A stretch of 64,000 nucleotides of DNA. Source: Pseudomonadota bacterium. Its GTDB lineage: Bacteria > Pseudomonadota > Gammaproteobacteria > Acidiferrobacterales > Acidiferrobacteraceae. The stretch covers positions 1 through 64,000 of the forward strand of contig JAKAXM010000009.1 of the NCBI GenBank assembly GCA_021816625.1, written 5' to 3'. Both the position numbers and the translations under genes were made by a program. Within the stretch, counting starts at the first letter, position 1, and each line of letters opens with the position of its first letter. Shown here in pieces: positions 47,298 through 56,049 of this stretch. The notes beneath the pieces are model-generated. The model saw nothing but the letters and a program-made list of their open reading frames with translations, did not search any database and had not been told where the DNA came from.

Positions 47298-47731
47298 GAG
47301 CGGAGGTGCACGGTGAGGGAGTGGGTACGGACATGCGTGGGGCCGACACGTGCCGTTGCCCCCCTAAATACCCGTACCGCACCGCGCATGATGAGGATGT
47401 GGCCGTGGGGCGACACATAGCCCCGGCGCGCCGTGGTCGTCGTTACGGTGTGCCGTGCGAACTGCATGAGCCGCGGTTTTATGAGGATCGTCTGGTGGTT
47501 GCGGGGGAAGTGCACGAGCCGTTCGGCGGTCAGTATGAAACGCGGCCGACCATGACGGTTCATGGCCGTCAGCTTGGCATGGTCGATGTAATAATCGGGG
47601 CGCGCCGGGGCCGTGTGCGTGAAGATCAAGGCCGGACGGACCAGGGCGTCGGGCAGCCACCAGAAGAGGCCCGAAAAGAGCAGCAACCCTGCCAGCAGCA
47701 GGAAACGGCTCAGCCACCGGCCCACGGACAC
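47294..47731 (-). CDS. lptC: LPS export protein LptC
   Basis: About 145 residues from a GTG at 47731; the GTG at 47725 is equally possible and both overlap kdsC. One N-terminal membrane anchor (about 5-25), then the LptC jellyroll, with the family segment DYYIDHAKLTAMNRHGRPRFILTAERLVHFP. LptC sits in the inner membrane and hands LPS to LptA. It is shorter than E. coli LptC (191). Confidence 0.86.
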   Translation of the reverse strand: MSVGRWLSRFLLLAGLLLFSGLFWWLPDALVRPALIFTHTAPARPDYYIDHAKLTAMNRHGRPRFILTAERLVHFPRNHQTILIKPRLMQFARHTVTTTTARRGYVSPHGHILIMRGAVRVFRGATARVGPTHVRTHSLTVHLRS

Positions 47732-48279
47732 TCGCCTTGGTACACATAGCCCAGTTGCGTCTCCAGAGTCCCTTGCGCGCTCATGATGAACTCGCACAAC
47801 TCGCGTACGGCGCCGTAGCCGCCCCGCTCGCGGGTCACCCAGTGGGCCCGGTCGCGCACGAGGGGGTGGCCATCGGCTACTGTGACCCCAAAGCCCACCG
47901 ACTCCATGGCCGGAAGGTCGATGACATCATCCCCCATGAAGGCGGCCGCGTCGGCGGCAATACCGTGTTCGGCAAGCAATGTCTGGACGGCGGCCCGTTT
48001 GTCGCGGCAACCTTGCACCACGATCGCAATCCCGAGATCCGCGGCGCGGTGCGTCACTGCCTGCGAGCGGCGCCCCGTGACGAGGCCGACCAGCACCCCG
48101 CTCGCCATCAGCATCTTGAGTCCATGCCCATCTCGGCTGTGGAAGGCCTTGATCTCGTCGCCGGAGTCGCTCAGCAGCAGCCGCCCATCGGTCAAGACCC
48201 CATCCACATCCAAGAGCAGCAGACGGGTATGGCGCGCCGCCTGGGCCGCGATTTCGGCTGCCGCGCGCTCTGTCGTCAT
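47710..48279 (-). CDS. kdsC: Kdo-8-phosphate phosphatase KdsC
   Basis: 189 residues. HAD-family phosphatase with nucleophile pair D24 and D26 (LLDVDGVLTDG), TGR loop near 70 and GDDVIDLPAM near 120. It removes phosphate from Kdo-8-phosphate in Kdo synthesis. The start overlaps the kdsD stop by 4 bases. C-terminal QLGYVYQGECPW is slightly extended into lptC. Confidence 0.95.
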   Translation of the reverse strand: MTTERAAAEIAAQAARHTRLLLLDVDGVLTDGRLLLSDSGDEIKAFHSRDGHGLKMLMASGVLVGLVTGRRSQAVTHRAADLGIAIVVQGCRDKRAAVQTLLAEHGIAADAAAFMGDDVIDLPAMESVGFGVTVADGHPLVRDRAHWVTRERGGYGAVRELCEFIMSAQGTLETQLGYVYQGECPWAGG

Positions 48280-49277
48280 ACAACCCCGGCGCGTAGGAGG
48301 TCGTTCATGTTGAGGGCGCCCACGACGCGCTGCGCCTCATCCACGACGAACAGCCCTGAGATGTTATGGGCGCGCAACACGGCTACGACCTCTGCGGCGA
48401 GATGGTCCGCCTGCGCTGTCTTGGGGTGGCGAGTCATCACGTCGCTGATCCGGGCCTTGTAGACATCCACGCCCCGATTGAGCGCGCGGCGCAGGTCGCC
48501 ATCCGTAAAAATACCGCATAAGCGCCCAGCGTCGTCTACGACCGCGGTCATACCGAGCCCCTTGCTGCTCATTTCGACTAAGGCGTCCGGCAGGCTCGCG
48601 CCTACCGACACCTGAGGGACCTGCTCGCCCTTGTGCATGATGTCGGCGATGTAGACGAGCAGTCGCCGGCCGAGCCGCCCCCCTGGGTGGGAGCGCGCGA
48701 AATCCTCGGGTGTAAAGCCCCGCGTCTCGTAAAGGGCGATCGCGAGGGCGTCGCCCATAGCTAAGGCCGCGGTCGTGCTGGCGGTGGGCGCGAGATCGAG
48801 TGGGCAGGCCTCTTTGGCCACCGCGACTAGCAGATGGACGTCCGATTGGCGGGCCAGACTCGATGTCGGGGCCCCGGTCAGCGCGAGCAGCCGGACGCCC
48901 ATCCTTTTAATGATGGGTAGTATGGTCAGTATCTCGGCGGTCTCGCCCGAATGGGAGATGGCCAGAACCACGTCCTCGGGGGTGATCATGCCGAGATCAC
49001 CGTGGCTCGCCTCGCCTGGGTGTACAAAAAAGGCCGGCGTGCCGGTACTCGCCAAAGTCGCTGCGATCTTGCCACCGATATGGCCCGATTTGCCCATGCC
49101 GACGACGACCACGCGCCCCGCGCAATCGAAGAGCAGGCGACAGGCGTCGGCAAAGCTCGTATCGAGCCCGGCGGCCAGGGCCGCGAGGGTATCGGCCTCC
49201 AAGTCGAGGACGCGCCGGCCGAGGGCGAGCAGCGCGCTGGGTTCCGGGTTGGGTCGCAGAGGGTGACGGGCTTCCAT
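48276..49277 (-). CDS. kdsD: Arabinose-5-phosphate isomerase KdsD
   Basis: 333 residues from the ATG at 49277. A SIS domain (about 40-190, VVVVGMGKSGHIGGKIAATLASTGTPAFFVHP) makes arabinose-5-phosphate for Kdo; two CBS domains (about 205-330) may regulate it. The conserved ISHSGETAEIL and DLAPTASTTAALAMGDALA motifs are intact. It opens a five-gene overlapping run to lptB. The divergent spacer to the next gene is only about 90 bases. Confidence 0.95.
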   Translation of the reverse strand: MEARHPLRPNPEPSALLALGRRVLDLEADTLAALAAGLDTSFADACRLLFDCAGRVVVVGMGKSGHIGGKIAATLASTGTPAFFVHPGEASHGDLGMITPEDVVLAISHSGETAEILTILPIIKRMGVRLLALTGAPTSSLARQSDVHLLVAVAKEACPLDLAPTASTTAALAMGDALAIALYETRGFTPEDFARSHPGGRLGRRLLVYIADIMHKGEQVPQVSVGASLPDALVEMSSKGLGMTAVVDDAGRLCGIFTDGDLRRALNRGVDVYKARISDVMTRHPKTAQADHLAAEVVAVLRAHNISGLFVVDEAQRVVGALNMNDLLRAGVV

Positions 49278-49337
49278 GCCCTGGAGTATAACGAAAAAAA
49301 CCCTCGCCGGGTCCCTAAAGCGCAAACCGCGGCGCGT

Positions 49338-49343
49338 TATAAT
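49338..49343 (+). promoter_or_regulatory. Perfect -10 hexamer TATAAT
   Basis: A consensus -10 box (TATAAT) 25 bases ahead of the GTG at 49368. The corresponding -35 (CTAAAG at 49315-49320, 17-base spacer) is weak. It likely drives the small gene and ABC exporter that follow. Confidence 0.5.
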
Positions 49344-49367
49344 GGCGTCATCATGGGGGAGGGAACC

Positions 49368-49805
49368 GTGGAACCATTTCTTGCTGTGCTGCGCCACCAT
49401 GCCTACGACCCGGGGGCGCGTCCCGACCCGGCCTTGGATGAGGCCCTGGCTCGCTTGGGCGGGGTGCTCGCGCACCTCGCAGGGGCCCTGGAGGTCGAGT
49501 ATGTGGGGCCGTTCGTGGGTCTCGGGGCCGGCCGGGAGGCCTTTTGCCTGGCCGTGCGGGCCCATGAGGAGGCCCCAGGCGTACGGGTTTGGGGGGCGCG
49601 CGTCTGTAGCGCCGCCCCTCACCGAGGGCTCGCCGCGCACTGGGATTTGGGTGCCGTGGCCCGGTTGCGCAAGCCTGTGCTGGCGCGCGCCTTGCCTGGT
49701 TTTCTGTCCGGTTACTATAGCGCCGTGCAAGCTGCGGCCAAGGCCGACACAAAGGCCGGCCGGCGGCTTCTTACGCTGGTCGCGGCCTTAGGCGGCGGCG
49801 ATTGA
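49368..49805 (+). CDS. Hypothetical protein coupled to ABC exporter
   Basis: 145 residues from a GTG at 49368, chosen for GGGGGAGGG upstream; the ATG at 49353 is an alternative. I do not recognise it. It is Ala/Leu-rich with a central Gly-rich strand region (GPFVGLGAGREAFCLAVRA) and a Lys-containing C-terminal helix; no signal or membrane segment. Its stop overlaps the ABC ATPase start by 4 bases, suggesting translation coupling and a shared job. The real function is unknown. Confidence 0.6.
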   Translation: MEPFLAVLRHHAYDPGARPDPALDEALARLGGVLAHLAGALEVEYVGPFVGLGAGREAFCLAVRAHEEAPGVRVWGARVCSAAPHRGLAAHWDLGAVARLRKPVLARALPGFLSGYYSAVQAAAKADTKAGRRLLTLVAALGGGD

Positions 49806-50542
49806 GCGCGCCCGCTGCGATCGAGGTCACTGATCTCAGTAAGCGCTACGGGGCCGTGACCGCTGTGGCATCTCTGAGCTTTGCGTTGGAGGGCGGTCAG
49901 GTGCTGGGTCTGCTTGGGGGTAACGGGGCCGGCAAGACCACGACGCTTGCGATGCTGATGGGCCTGTTATTGCCGACCACCGGCACTATCCGTGTTTTGG
50001 GCGAGGACCTGCTCCGCCACCGTTACCGGGTGCTCGCGCAGATCAATTTTTCATCGCCCTATGTCGATCTTCCCCATCGCCTGACGGTCTATCAGAACCT
50101 GCGGGTCTATGCGGGCCTCTATGGTGTACCCGATTCCCGGATGCGCATCCGCGAGCTTGCCCGCGATCTCGATCTAGAAGGTCTGCTCGATCGTCCGTAC
50201 GGGCGGCTGTCGGCGGGCCAGCGTACCCGCGCCTCCCTCGCGAAGGCCTTGATCAACCGACCGCGGCTCTTGTTGCTCGATGAACCCACGGCCTCTCTCG
50301 ATCCCGATACGGCCGATCGGCTACGCAGTTATCTGCGCGATTATCAGAAAGCGAGTGGCGCCGCCGTGGTGCTGGCCTCGCACAATATGCCCGAGGTCGA
50401 GCGTTTGTGTGATGACGTGATCATGTTGCGTCATGGGCAGATATTCGATCGCGGTCGGCCCGCGGATCTGATCGCAAAGTACGGCCGCGAAACTCTCGAG
50501 GAGGTTTTTCTGGATATGGCGCGTGGGCGCGATCAGTTATGA
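49802..50542 (+). CDS. ABC-2 type exporter ATP-binding protein
   Basis: 246 residues from a TTG at 49802. Walker A GGNGAGKT (39-46), signature variant LSAGQRTR, Walker B LLLLDEPTASLDPDTA and a switch His near HNMPEVERL. Order and permease partner resemble drug/polysaccharide-type ABC-2 exporters (YadG/NodI-like). Substrate unknown. The stop overlaps the permease start by 4 bases. Confidence 0.93.
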   Translation: MSAPAAIEVTDLSKRYGAVTAVASLSFALEGGQVLGLLGGNGAGKTTTLAMLMGLLLPTTGTIRVLGEDLLRHRYRVLAQINFSSPYVDLPHRLTVYQNLRVYAGLYGVPDSRMRIRELARDLDLEGLLDRPYGRLSAGQRTRASLAKALINRPRLLLLDEPTASLDPDTADRLRSYLRDYQKASGAAVVLASHNMPEVERLCDDVIMLRHGQIFDRGRPADLIAKYGRETLEEVFLDMARGRDQL

Positions 50543-51348
50543 GAGGCGCGAACAGCGCCGCAATGCGGCGTGTCGGGGCGATGATCGAGCGGTATTTCTA
50601 TCTCCTGAAGGGTTCCTGGCCACGGGTCATAGAGCTTGCTTACTGGCCAACGATGCAGATCGTCCTGTGGGGCTTTTTGAGCGAGTATCTCGTCGCACAC
50701 AGCAGTTACTTGGCCCAGGCCTCGGGGGTCCTGCTAGCGGCGGCGCTACTATGGGATGTCATGTTCCGGGGGCAGCTTGGGGTCTCGGTCGTATTTTTCG
50801 AGGAGCTCTACTCGCGTAATCTCGGACACCTCTTTGCAAGCCCCTTGCGCCCTTATGAGCTTGCGGGGGCGCTCTTTGCCATTAGCCTCTTGCGGACCCT
50901 GATCGGCAGCGGCATGGCGGCCTTGTTTGCGTTCTGGTTCTACCACTTTCCCATTTGGCAGATGGGCTTCATGCTGGTTGCGTTTTTCTTGAACCTGATC
51001 GTCATGGGCTGGTCGATTGGTCTCGTGGTGGCAGGGCTCGTGCTGCGCTATGGTCTGGGTGCCGAGAACTTGGCTTGGGCCGCGATTTTCGCCATTGCGC
51101 CCCTGAGCGGGATCTACTACCCGATTTCGGTCCTGCCGGCACCCCTGCAGCTGATCGCTCATATGCTGCCCGCAGCCTATGTCTTCACGGCGATGCGCGG
51201 CTTGCTGTTCCAGCACGTCTTTCTGGGACGGCCGCTCGCATTGGCGGCCGGGCTCAATGTCATCTATCTTGCGTTGGGTCTCGCCGTGTTTTTACGAACC
51301 TTCCATGACGCGCGTCTTCACGGCCGCCTCCTCAATTTGGGGGAATGA
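50539..51348 (+). CDS. ABC-2 type permease
   Basis: 269 residues with six predicted membrane segments (about 30-50, 65-85, 115-140, 145-175, 185-205, 235-255). The family pattern GIYYPISVLPAPLQLIAHMLPAAYVFTAMRGLLF occurs before the last helix. It pairs with the preceding ATPase. The 3' end overlaps the convergent epimerase by 17 bases. Substrate unknown; nearby LPS genes hint at envelope export, but this is inference. Confidence 0.92.
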   Translation: MRGANSAAMRRVGAMIERYFYLLKGSWPRVIELAYWPTMQIVLWGFLSEYLVAHSSYLAQASGVLLAAALLWDVMFRGQLGVSVVFFEELYSRNLGHLFASPLRPYELAGALFAISLLRTLIGSGMAALFAFWFYHFPIWQMGFMLVAFFLNLIVMGWSIGLVVAGLVLRYGLGAENLAWAAIFAIAPLSGIYYPISVLPAPLQLIAHMLPAAYVFTAMRGLLFQHVFLGRPLALAAGLNVIYLALGLAVFLRTFHDARLHGRLLNLGE

Positions 51349-52288
51349 GGTGAGATTGCCGCCGGCGCACTCGCGCGAAGGTGTCGACCAAGACATCGGT
51401 GGTGCGCGCAAACCGCGGGCGCCAGCCAAGCAGGACGCGGGCGCGGGTCGTGTCGAGGATGAGGGGGCGATCGAGGCCCGCGGTCCAGGCCGGATCTGGG
51501 CCTATGCCAGCGTAACGAAACGCCCATTTTGCCGCTAGCCTCGCAAGTTTTGGGTCGATGCCGATCGCGAACCCGTGCACGCATTTCTGCATGGCTTGGA
51601 AGGACAGGGCGTCCGCGCAGGCGAGGTTCAAGGCCCCCGTCGCTTCCGAAAAGATCGCGGCCGCAATCGCGGCGGCGACATCGTGTTCGTGGACGATCTG
51701 CAAAAGCGGCGCGGGCTCGGGCAGCTTTGGATAAAAGGGTAGGCGCAGCGTGCCCCGCAAAAAGGGTTGGGCGTGAGGGCCGAGAATGATGTGCGGGCGT
51801 AAGCGCAGTGCAGAGAGCCCACCCCGTTCGGCGGCCATGACCAGCTCTTCGGCCTGCGCCTTGTCTTCGGCGTAACGAAAACCGGGCAAAGGTGCAAGCG
51901 GCGCCGATTCCGTGAGCGCACGCGCGCTCGTACCATAGACCGATGCGCTAGACAGCTGGATGAGGCGCGCGCCGGGGTTTAATGCATCCAGGACGGCGCG
52001 CGTGCCATCGATATTGATCCCATGCGCGAGACGGCGGTCATGGCGGTCGCGTCGGAGGTGCCCCTCGATCACAACAAACGCCATGTGCACTACGGCGTCG
52101 GCGGTTTTGATGGCCGTGCGCAAGGCGCGATCGCGTACATCGCCGGTCAAGATCTGCAGGTGCGAGTCGCGATCGGCGACTGGCCGTCGGTCATGCGCGA
52201 TCAGTTGGGTGATGCGCGGGTCGCGCAAGAGCTCTGGGATGAGGACGCGGCCGAGGCAGCCGGCTGCGCCCGTTACAAGGACGCGCAT
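51332..52288 (-). CDS. NAD-dependent epimerase/dehydratase (extended SDR)
   Basis: 318 residues from the ATG at 52288. Rossmann GxxGxxG (TGAAGCLGR, 6-14), DVRDR after beta-3, SSASVYG and the catalytic Y-x3-K (YAEDK, about 141-145). Resembles UDP-sugar epimerases and related enzymes, but the substrate cannot be read. It overlaps the LLM gene by 16 bases, so the two are likely co-transcribed. Confidence 0.9.
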   Translation of the reverse strand: MRVLVTGAAGCLGRVLIPELLRDPRITQLIAHDRRPVADRDSHLQILTGDVRDRALRTAIKTADAVVHMAFVVIEGHLRRDRHDRRLAHGINIDGTRAVLDALNPGARLIQLSSASVYGTSARALTESAPLAPLPGFRYAEDKAQAEELVMAAERGGLSALRLRPHIILGPHAQPFLRGTLRLPFYPKLPEPAPLLQIVHEHDVAAAIAAAIFSEATGALNLACADALSFQAMQKCVHGFAIGIDPKLARLAAKWAFRYAGIGPDPAWTAGLDRPLILDTTRARVLLGWRPRFARTTDVLVDTFARVRRRQSHLIPPN

Positions 52289-53358
52289 GTCGCAAACGCC
52301 GGGAGCACCTGATCGCCTAGCAAGGCGAGGGCGCGGCGGTTGTCGGCGGTGGGGCTCGCCCCGGCGCCCACGGCGCAGAGCAGATGGTCGACGCCCGCAT
52401 CCGCGTACACTTGCAGCCGTTTGCGACAATGCTCTGGGTCACCCGCGACGACCATACCGAGACGCTCCAAGACCGGCAGATTCACGCCACCGCGTAACAG
52501 GGGGGCAAGCGCGCCAAACTTGCGATAGTACTCGTAGCCGTTTTGCAGTTCCGACAGGATGGGGCCGGTAAGCCGCAAGAGCTCACGGTAGAACCATGTG
52601 ATATTGGTGCGGGCGATGGCGCGCGCCTGCTGCCGGTCCGCAAGACAAAAGACACCGAGCGTCATGCCGACCCGCGGCCGCAATCCGCTCGAAGGTCCGT
52701 GGTGATGCGCAAAGGCCTCGCGATAACGGCGTATGTCTTCCTTGATCATGAACCACGGTTTGAAAGGTCCCGCGAGCACACCCAGACCCAGGCGGGCGGC
52801 GCGCTCAAAGCTCTCCGGGCTTACCGCCGCCATCCACAGGGGAGGATGGGGGCGCTGCACCACGCGCGGGCGCACGTGGATGTCTTGAAACTGAAAGTGG
52901 CGTCCCGCGAAGCTGATCGGGTCTGCGTCACTAAAGGCTTGCAAGAGGACTTCGAGGCCTTCGGCGACCAGGGTGCGGCTTTCTTCCGGACGAACGCCGA
53001 AGGCCCCGTATTCCTTGGGCGAAAATCCACGGCCCACACCCAGTTCTAGCCGGCCCCCGGAGAGGATGTCCAGGGTGGCGGCCCGCTCGGCGATCTGGAG
53101 CGGGTGATGGTAGGGTAGCGGAACGATGCCAAGCCCCAGCCGGATGCGGCGGGTCCGTTGGGCGGCGGCGGCCAGGAACAGATCCGGGGCCGAGCTGTGG
53201 CCGTATTCCGGCATAAAGTGGTGCTCGGTGAGCCAGGCTGTGTGAAAACCCAGGTCATCGGCAAGCGCGATCTCTTCGAGCGTTTCTTCGTAGACCTGAC
53301 GCTCGGTGCGACCCGCGAACGCGGGTACGGCAAGCTCGTAGAAAAGATCGAATTCCAT
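52273..53358 (-). CDS. LLM-class flavin-dependent oxidoreductase
   Basis: 361 residues from the ATG at 53358. Luciferase-like TIM barrel: EFDLFYEL at the start, WLTEHHF near 43, LPLPYHHP-like IVPLPYHHPLQIAERAATLDILSGGRLELGVGRGF, and GDPEHCRKRL near the end. FMN-dependent monooxygenases of this group act on diverse substrates. Adjacent epimerase gives no clear pathway. Confidence 0.9.
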   Translation of the reverse strand: MEFDLFYELAVPAFAGRTERQVYEETLEEIALADDLGFHTAWLTEHHFMPEYGHSSAPDLFLAAAAQRTRRIRLGLGIVPLPYHHPLQIAERAATLDILSGGRLELGVGRGFSPKEYGAFGVRPEESRTLVAEGLEVLLQAFSDADPISFAGRHFQFQDIHVRPRVVQRPHPPLWMAAVSPESFERAARLGLGVLAGPFKPWFMIKEDIRRYREAFAHHHGPSSGLRPRVGMTLGVFCLADRQQARAIARTNITWFYRELLRLTGPILSELQNGYEYYRKFGALAPLLRGGVNLPVLERLGMVVAGDPEHCRKRLQVYADAGVDHLLCAVGAGASPTADNRRALALLGDQVLPAFATCASL

Positions 53359-53511
53359 CGGAATGCCTAAGCTGCCCCCGGCCCATACGGTCTGGCGCGC
53401 ATTGTAGTCGCTTGGCCCTGCGCGGTCGATGCGATGCACCCAAGCGCGATGGGTACCACGCGCGCGCCGCCCAAGCACGAAAGCCTTTAGCTACGCGCGA
53501 AGCCAAGCGGC

Positions 53512-53553
53512 ATAAAAAAGGGCGCAGCCGGGGCTATGCCCCCGCTGCGCCCG
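53512..53553 (-). terminator. Intrinsic terminator for the propeller lipoprotein
   Basis: A strong GC hairpin (arms about 53520-53533 and 53539-53552, one mismatch) followed on the minus strand by a T6 run. It lies 24 bases after the stop of the beta-propeller gene. Confidence 0.85.
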
Positions 53554-53575
53554 GCAGGACAGGGATTGGCCCTTC

Positions 53576-55831
53576 CTAGTCTAGGCCGCCGGCCGGCACC
53601 GCCTGGACCGTACAGGCGTTGGTCGGGTACTGCGCCAGGGTCGTGTAGGCCGTGCTCGCCATTTGACTAAAGGCCGGGACCGCGAGGGCTTGTATACTGC
53701 CGTTGTTGTAGTTTGGCGCCGTGCAATTATCGAGCACGTAGAGTGTTTTGCCGTTGTCGCTTAGGGCGAGCCCATAGGCGTTGGTGAAGTTGCCGGGGAT
53801 CACCGTCGGAGTGGGGTTCCAGGCGCCATTTGCCGACAGCGGGTCTTGGCGCACAAAGACATCGAGTGCCCCCGTCTGGGTCGCCACGTACAGGCGCCGG
53901 CCCTTGGGACCCATGACGAGCCCGAGCGGCTGGATGTTGCTGGTGGCGAGGTTCGGGTCGGCGCTTAGGGTGCCGTTTTGCGCATCGATCGAAAAGACCG
54001 AGACGGTGCCGTTCGTTTGCGAAGCGCCGTTGCCGTTATCCGAGACATAGAGGTGCCGTCCAGACGGACCGATAACGATGGTCCATGGGCCGACCCCGGT
54101 CCCGAAACTCGACGTCGCGCCGCTGCCCGTTACAAACGACAGGGCACCGGTATCCGGGTCGATAGCGAAGGCGTCGACCATGTCACCTGCAAACTCCGCC
54201 GAGTACAGGAAGCGGCCCGTCGGGTCCGCCGCGAGCAACATCGGGTAGTCGCCGTAAGTGCCGGTCGTAAACCCGCTGCTAAACGCGGTCGGAGCCCCCT
54301 GGTTCAGGTCATAGCCATCTATCGTGCCGGGACAATTACTGCCCGTCGTGTTGTCGTAGCAGCTATTCGCCACGTACAGATAGCGATCGGAGGGGTCAAG
54401 CGCCACGCCCATGGGGCTTTGGCCCGCAGCCAGGGAGTTCGGGCTCCCAAGCGACCCATTGGGCGTTGCCATCGGGAATGAGGTCACGTCCCCAGGCCCT
54501 CCCTGCGCCCAGTCGGAGGCATAGAGGTTGAGGCCGTCTGGGGCGATCGCGGCGGCGCTCGGCCCCTGATCTGCAATATTGGTCGTGCAGGCGTTGCAAG
54601 TCGTGCTAATGACCGGCGTACCGAGCAAACCGTTCTGCTGCGCCGGATAGGCGGCAATGGCGGTCGTCGACTGATCTACCACATAGAGGCTCGGTGACTG
54701 CATGGTCACCGTGACCGGCAAACAAAATGGTGCCTGTGGGGACAAGCGCGTACGCAGCACCGAGCTCATAACTCCGGGACTGCCGTTTTGCGGGATGCTG
54801 TAGGCGAACAGGTCATCGCGGCTGCTATTGGTCACAAAGACGTAATGGCCGGCGGGCGATGCGCTAATGCCCTCGGCCGTGCCCGTGGTCGTGGTAGGCG
54901 GCGCCGCACTTGCGCTGACCGTGCCGTTACCTATGGTAAAAAATGCCGTTTCCATTTCACCAGAATCGTCGCCGGTGACAGAGAGCGTATCGCCGGCCAC
55001 CGCAAGCCCGACTGGCGCAAGGCCGCTTGGCAAGGTCGCTTGGCCGGTTTGGGTGAGCGCGCCGCCGCTGCCCGGGGTAAAGACCGTCACGGTACCTTGG
55101 GTAAGTACGTAGAGATGGCCAGCACTGTCTGTCGTGCCGGCAATAAGACCACTCACGGGTGTGGTGTTCCCGGTGGCCGTGAGACTGCTGCCGGTGCTGT
55201 AACTTGTAATTCCATTGGACGCGAGGGCGTATAGGATATTGGGGCCGGCCACGAGGCTCGCCGGCGCACCCGTTGCCGCAGTTGAGCCCGCTGCTGTCAG
55301 GGTGCCATCGCTTGCTATGGTAAAGGCCGTGATGTCGTCATTGCCCGTATTGAGGGCATAGAGGGTGCTGCCTACGATTGCAAGCGAGGCCGTCCCCGCG
55401 CCACTGCTCACGGCATTGTTGCCGCTGTTCAAGGGCGTGAGTTGGTTACTGTTCATGTTCCACCCGTAGGCCGATACGGTACCGCTTTGGTAGTTCGCGA
55501 CGTAGACGTATTTTGCGCCGCTCGTGGCCACGGCGTCCGGTTGTTGTCCGGTGGGTACGTAACCCCGGTCGATCAAGGCTCCCGTCCAGGGGTCACGCAG
55601 GTAGATCTGGAGGCTATGAGTACCGGCCGGCACGAGGATCATCGAGGTCTGTGCGGGACCGGTTGCGAAGGTCTGCGCCGGCGCCGTATTCGCCGATCCC
55701 CCGGATGAAGAGCCCGCTCCGCCCGTGGGGGCCGAGGGGGTAGCCGACGATCCGGAACTCCCGGATCCCTGACATGCCGAAAGCAGTCCGCAAATGAGAA
55801 CCGCTGCGACAATGCGCCTATTCGAAGCCAT
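53576..55831 (-). CDS. Large YVTN/beta-propeller lipoprotein
   Basis: 751 residues from the ATG at 55831 with GGAGG upstream. A lipobox LLSAC gives Cys20, followed by a Gly/Ser/Thr/Pro-rich linker (about 21-60). The rest is made of repeated beta-propeller blades with motifs such as KYVYVANYQSGTVSAY, GRFLYSAEFAGDMVDAFAID and GRHLYVSDNGNG, as in YVTN/lactonase-like (PGL) repeats; the length allows two seven-bladed propellers. It should be an outer-membrane or periplasm-facing lipoprotein. A 6-phosphogluconolactonase-like enzyme role is not supported by position or targeting. Confidence 0.88.
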   Translation of the reverse strand: MASNRRIVAAVLICGLLSACQGSGSSGSSATPSAPTGGAGSSSGGSANTAPAQTFATGPAQTSMILVPAGTHSLQIYLRDPWTGALIDRGYVPTGQQPDAVATSGAKYVYVANYQSGTVSAYGWNMNSNQLTPLNSGNNAVSSGAGTASLAIVGSTLYALNTGNDDITAFTIASDGTLTAAGSTAATGAPASLVAGPNILYALASNGITSYSTGSSLTATGNTTPVSGLIAGTTDSAGHLYVLTQGTVTVFTPGSGGALTQTGQATLPSGLAPVGLAVAGDTLSVTGDDSGEMETAFFTIGNGTVSASAAPPTTTTGTAEGISASPAGHYVFVTNSSRDDLFAYSIPQNGSPGVMSSVLRTRLSPQAPFCLPVTVTMQSPSLYVVDQSTTAIAAYPAQQNGLLGTPVISTTCNACTTNIADQGPSAAAIAPDGLNLYASDWAQGGPGDVTSFPMATPNGSLGSPNSLAAGQSPMGVALDPSDRYLYVANSCYDNTTGSNCPGTIDGYDLNQGAPTAFSSGFTTGTYGDYPMLLAADPTGRFLYSAEFAGDMVDAFAIDPDTGALSFVTGSGATSSFGTGVGPWTIVIGPSGRHLYVSDNGNGASQTNGTVSVFSIDAQNGTLSADPNLATSNIQPLGLVMGPKGRRLYVATQTGALDVFVRQDPLSANGAWNPTPTVIPGNFTNAYGLALSDNGKTLYVLDNCTAPNYNNGSIQALAVPAFSQMASTAYTTLAQYPTNACTVQAVPAGGLD

Positions 55832-55970
55832 GACATACCTCCACAATGGGGATGAGACCGCTCTACCGTGCTGGGCAGTCTGGGCTCTGCAGGCTCTAGC
55901 GTATATCGGTCCGAAGGCGGATATATGTGAATTCAATATCATGGAAATATAGGCAAGAGTTAGGAACTAT

Positions 55971-55986
55971 TGGCACGAATCGCGCA
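55971..55986 (+). promoter_or_regulatory. Weak candidate sigma-54 promoter
   Basis: TGGCACGAATCGCGCA keeps the -24 GG and -12 GC at the proper spacing but lacks the TT before GC. It faces a stretch with no recognised gene. Listed because rpoN is encoded in the window. Confidence 0.2.
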
Positions 55987-56030
55987 TACGCGGTGTTTTG
56001 TCCCTGGTGAAAGGCAAAATCCGCATGTTG

Positions 56031-56049
56031 CGTACACCCCGTGTGTACG
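56031..56049. repeat. Inverted repeat CGTACAC-N5-GTGTACG
   Basis: Perfect 7-base arms with a 5-base spacer in a gene-poor stretch. Could be a regulator operator; no partner is known. Confidence 0.4.

Noticed and set aside
49285..49290. TATACT as a minus-strand -10 box for kdsD
   Set aside because: Only 7 bases from the ATG, which would leave no room for the ribosome site seen just ahead of the start.
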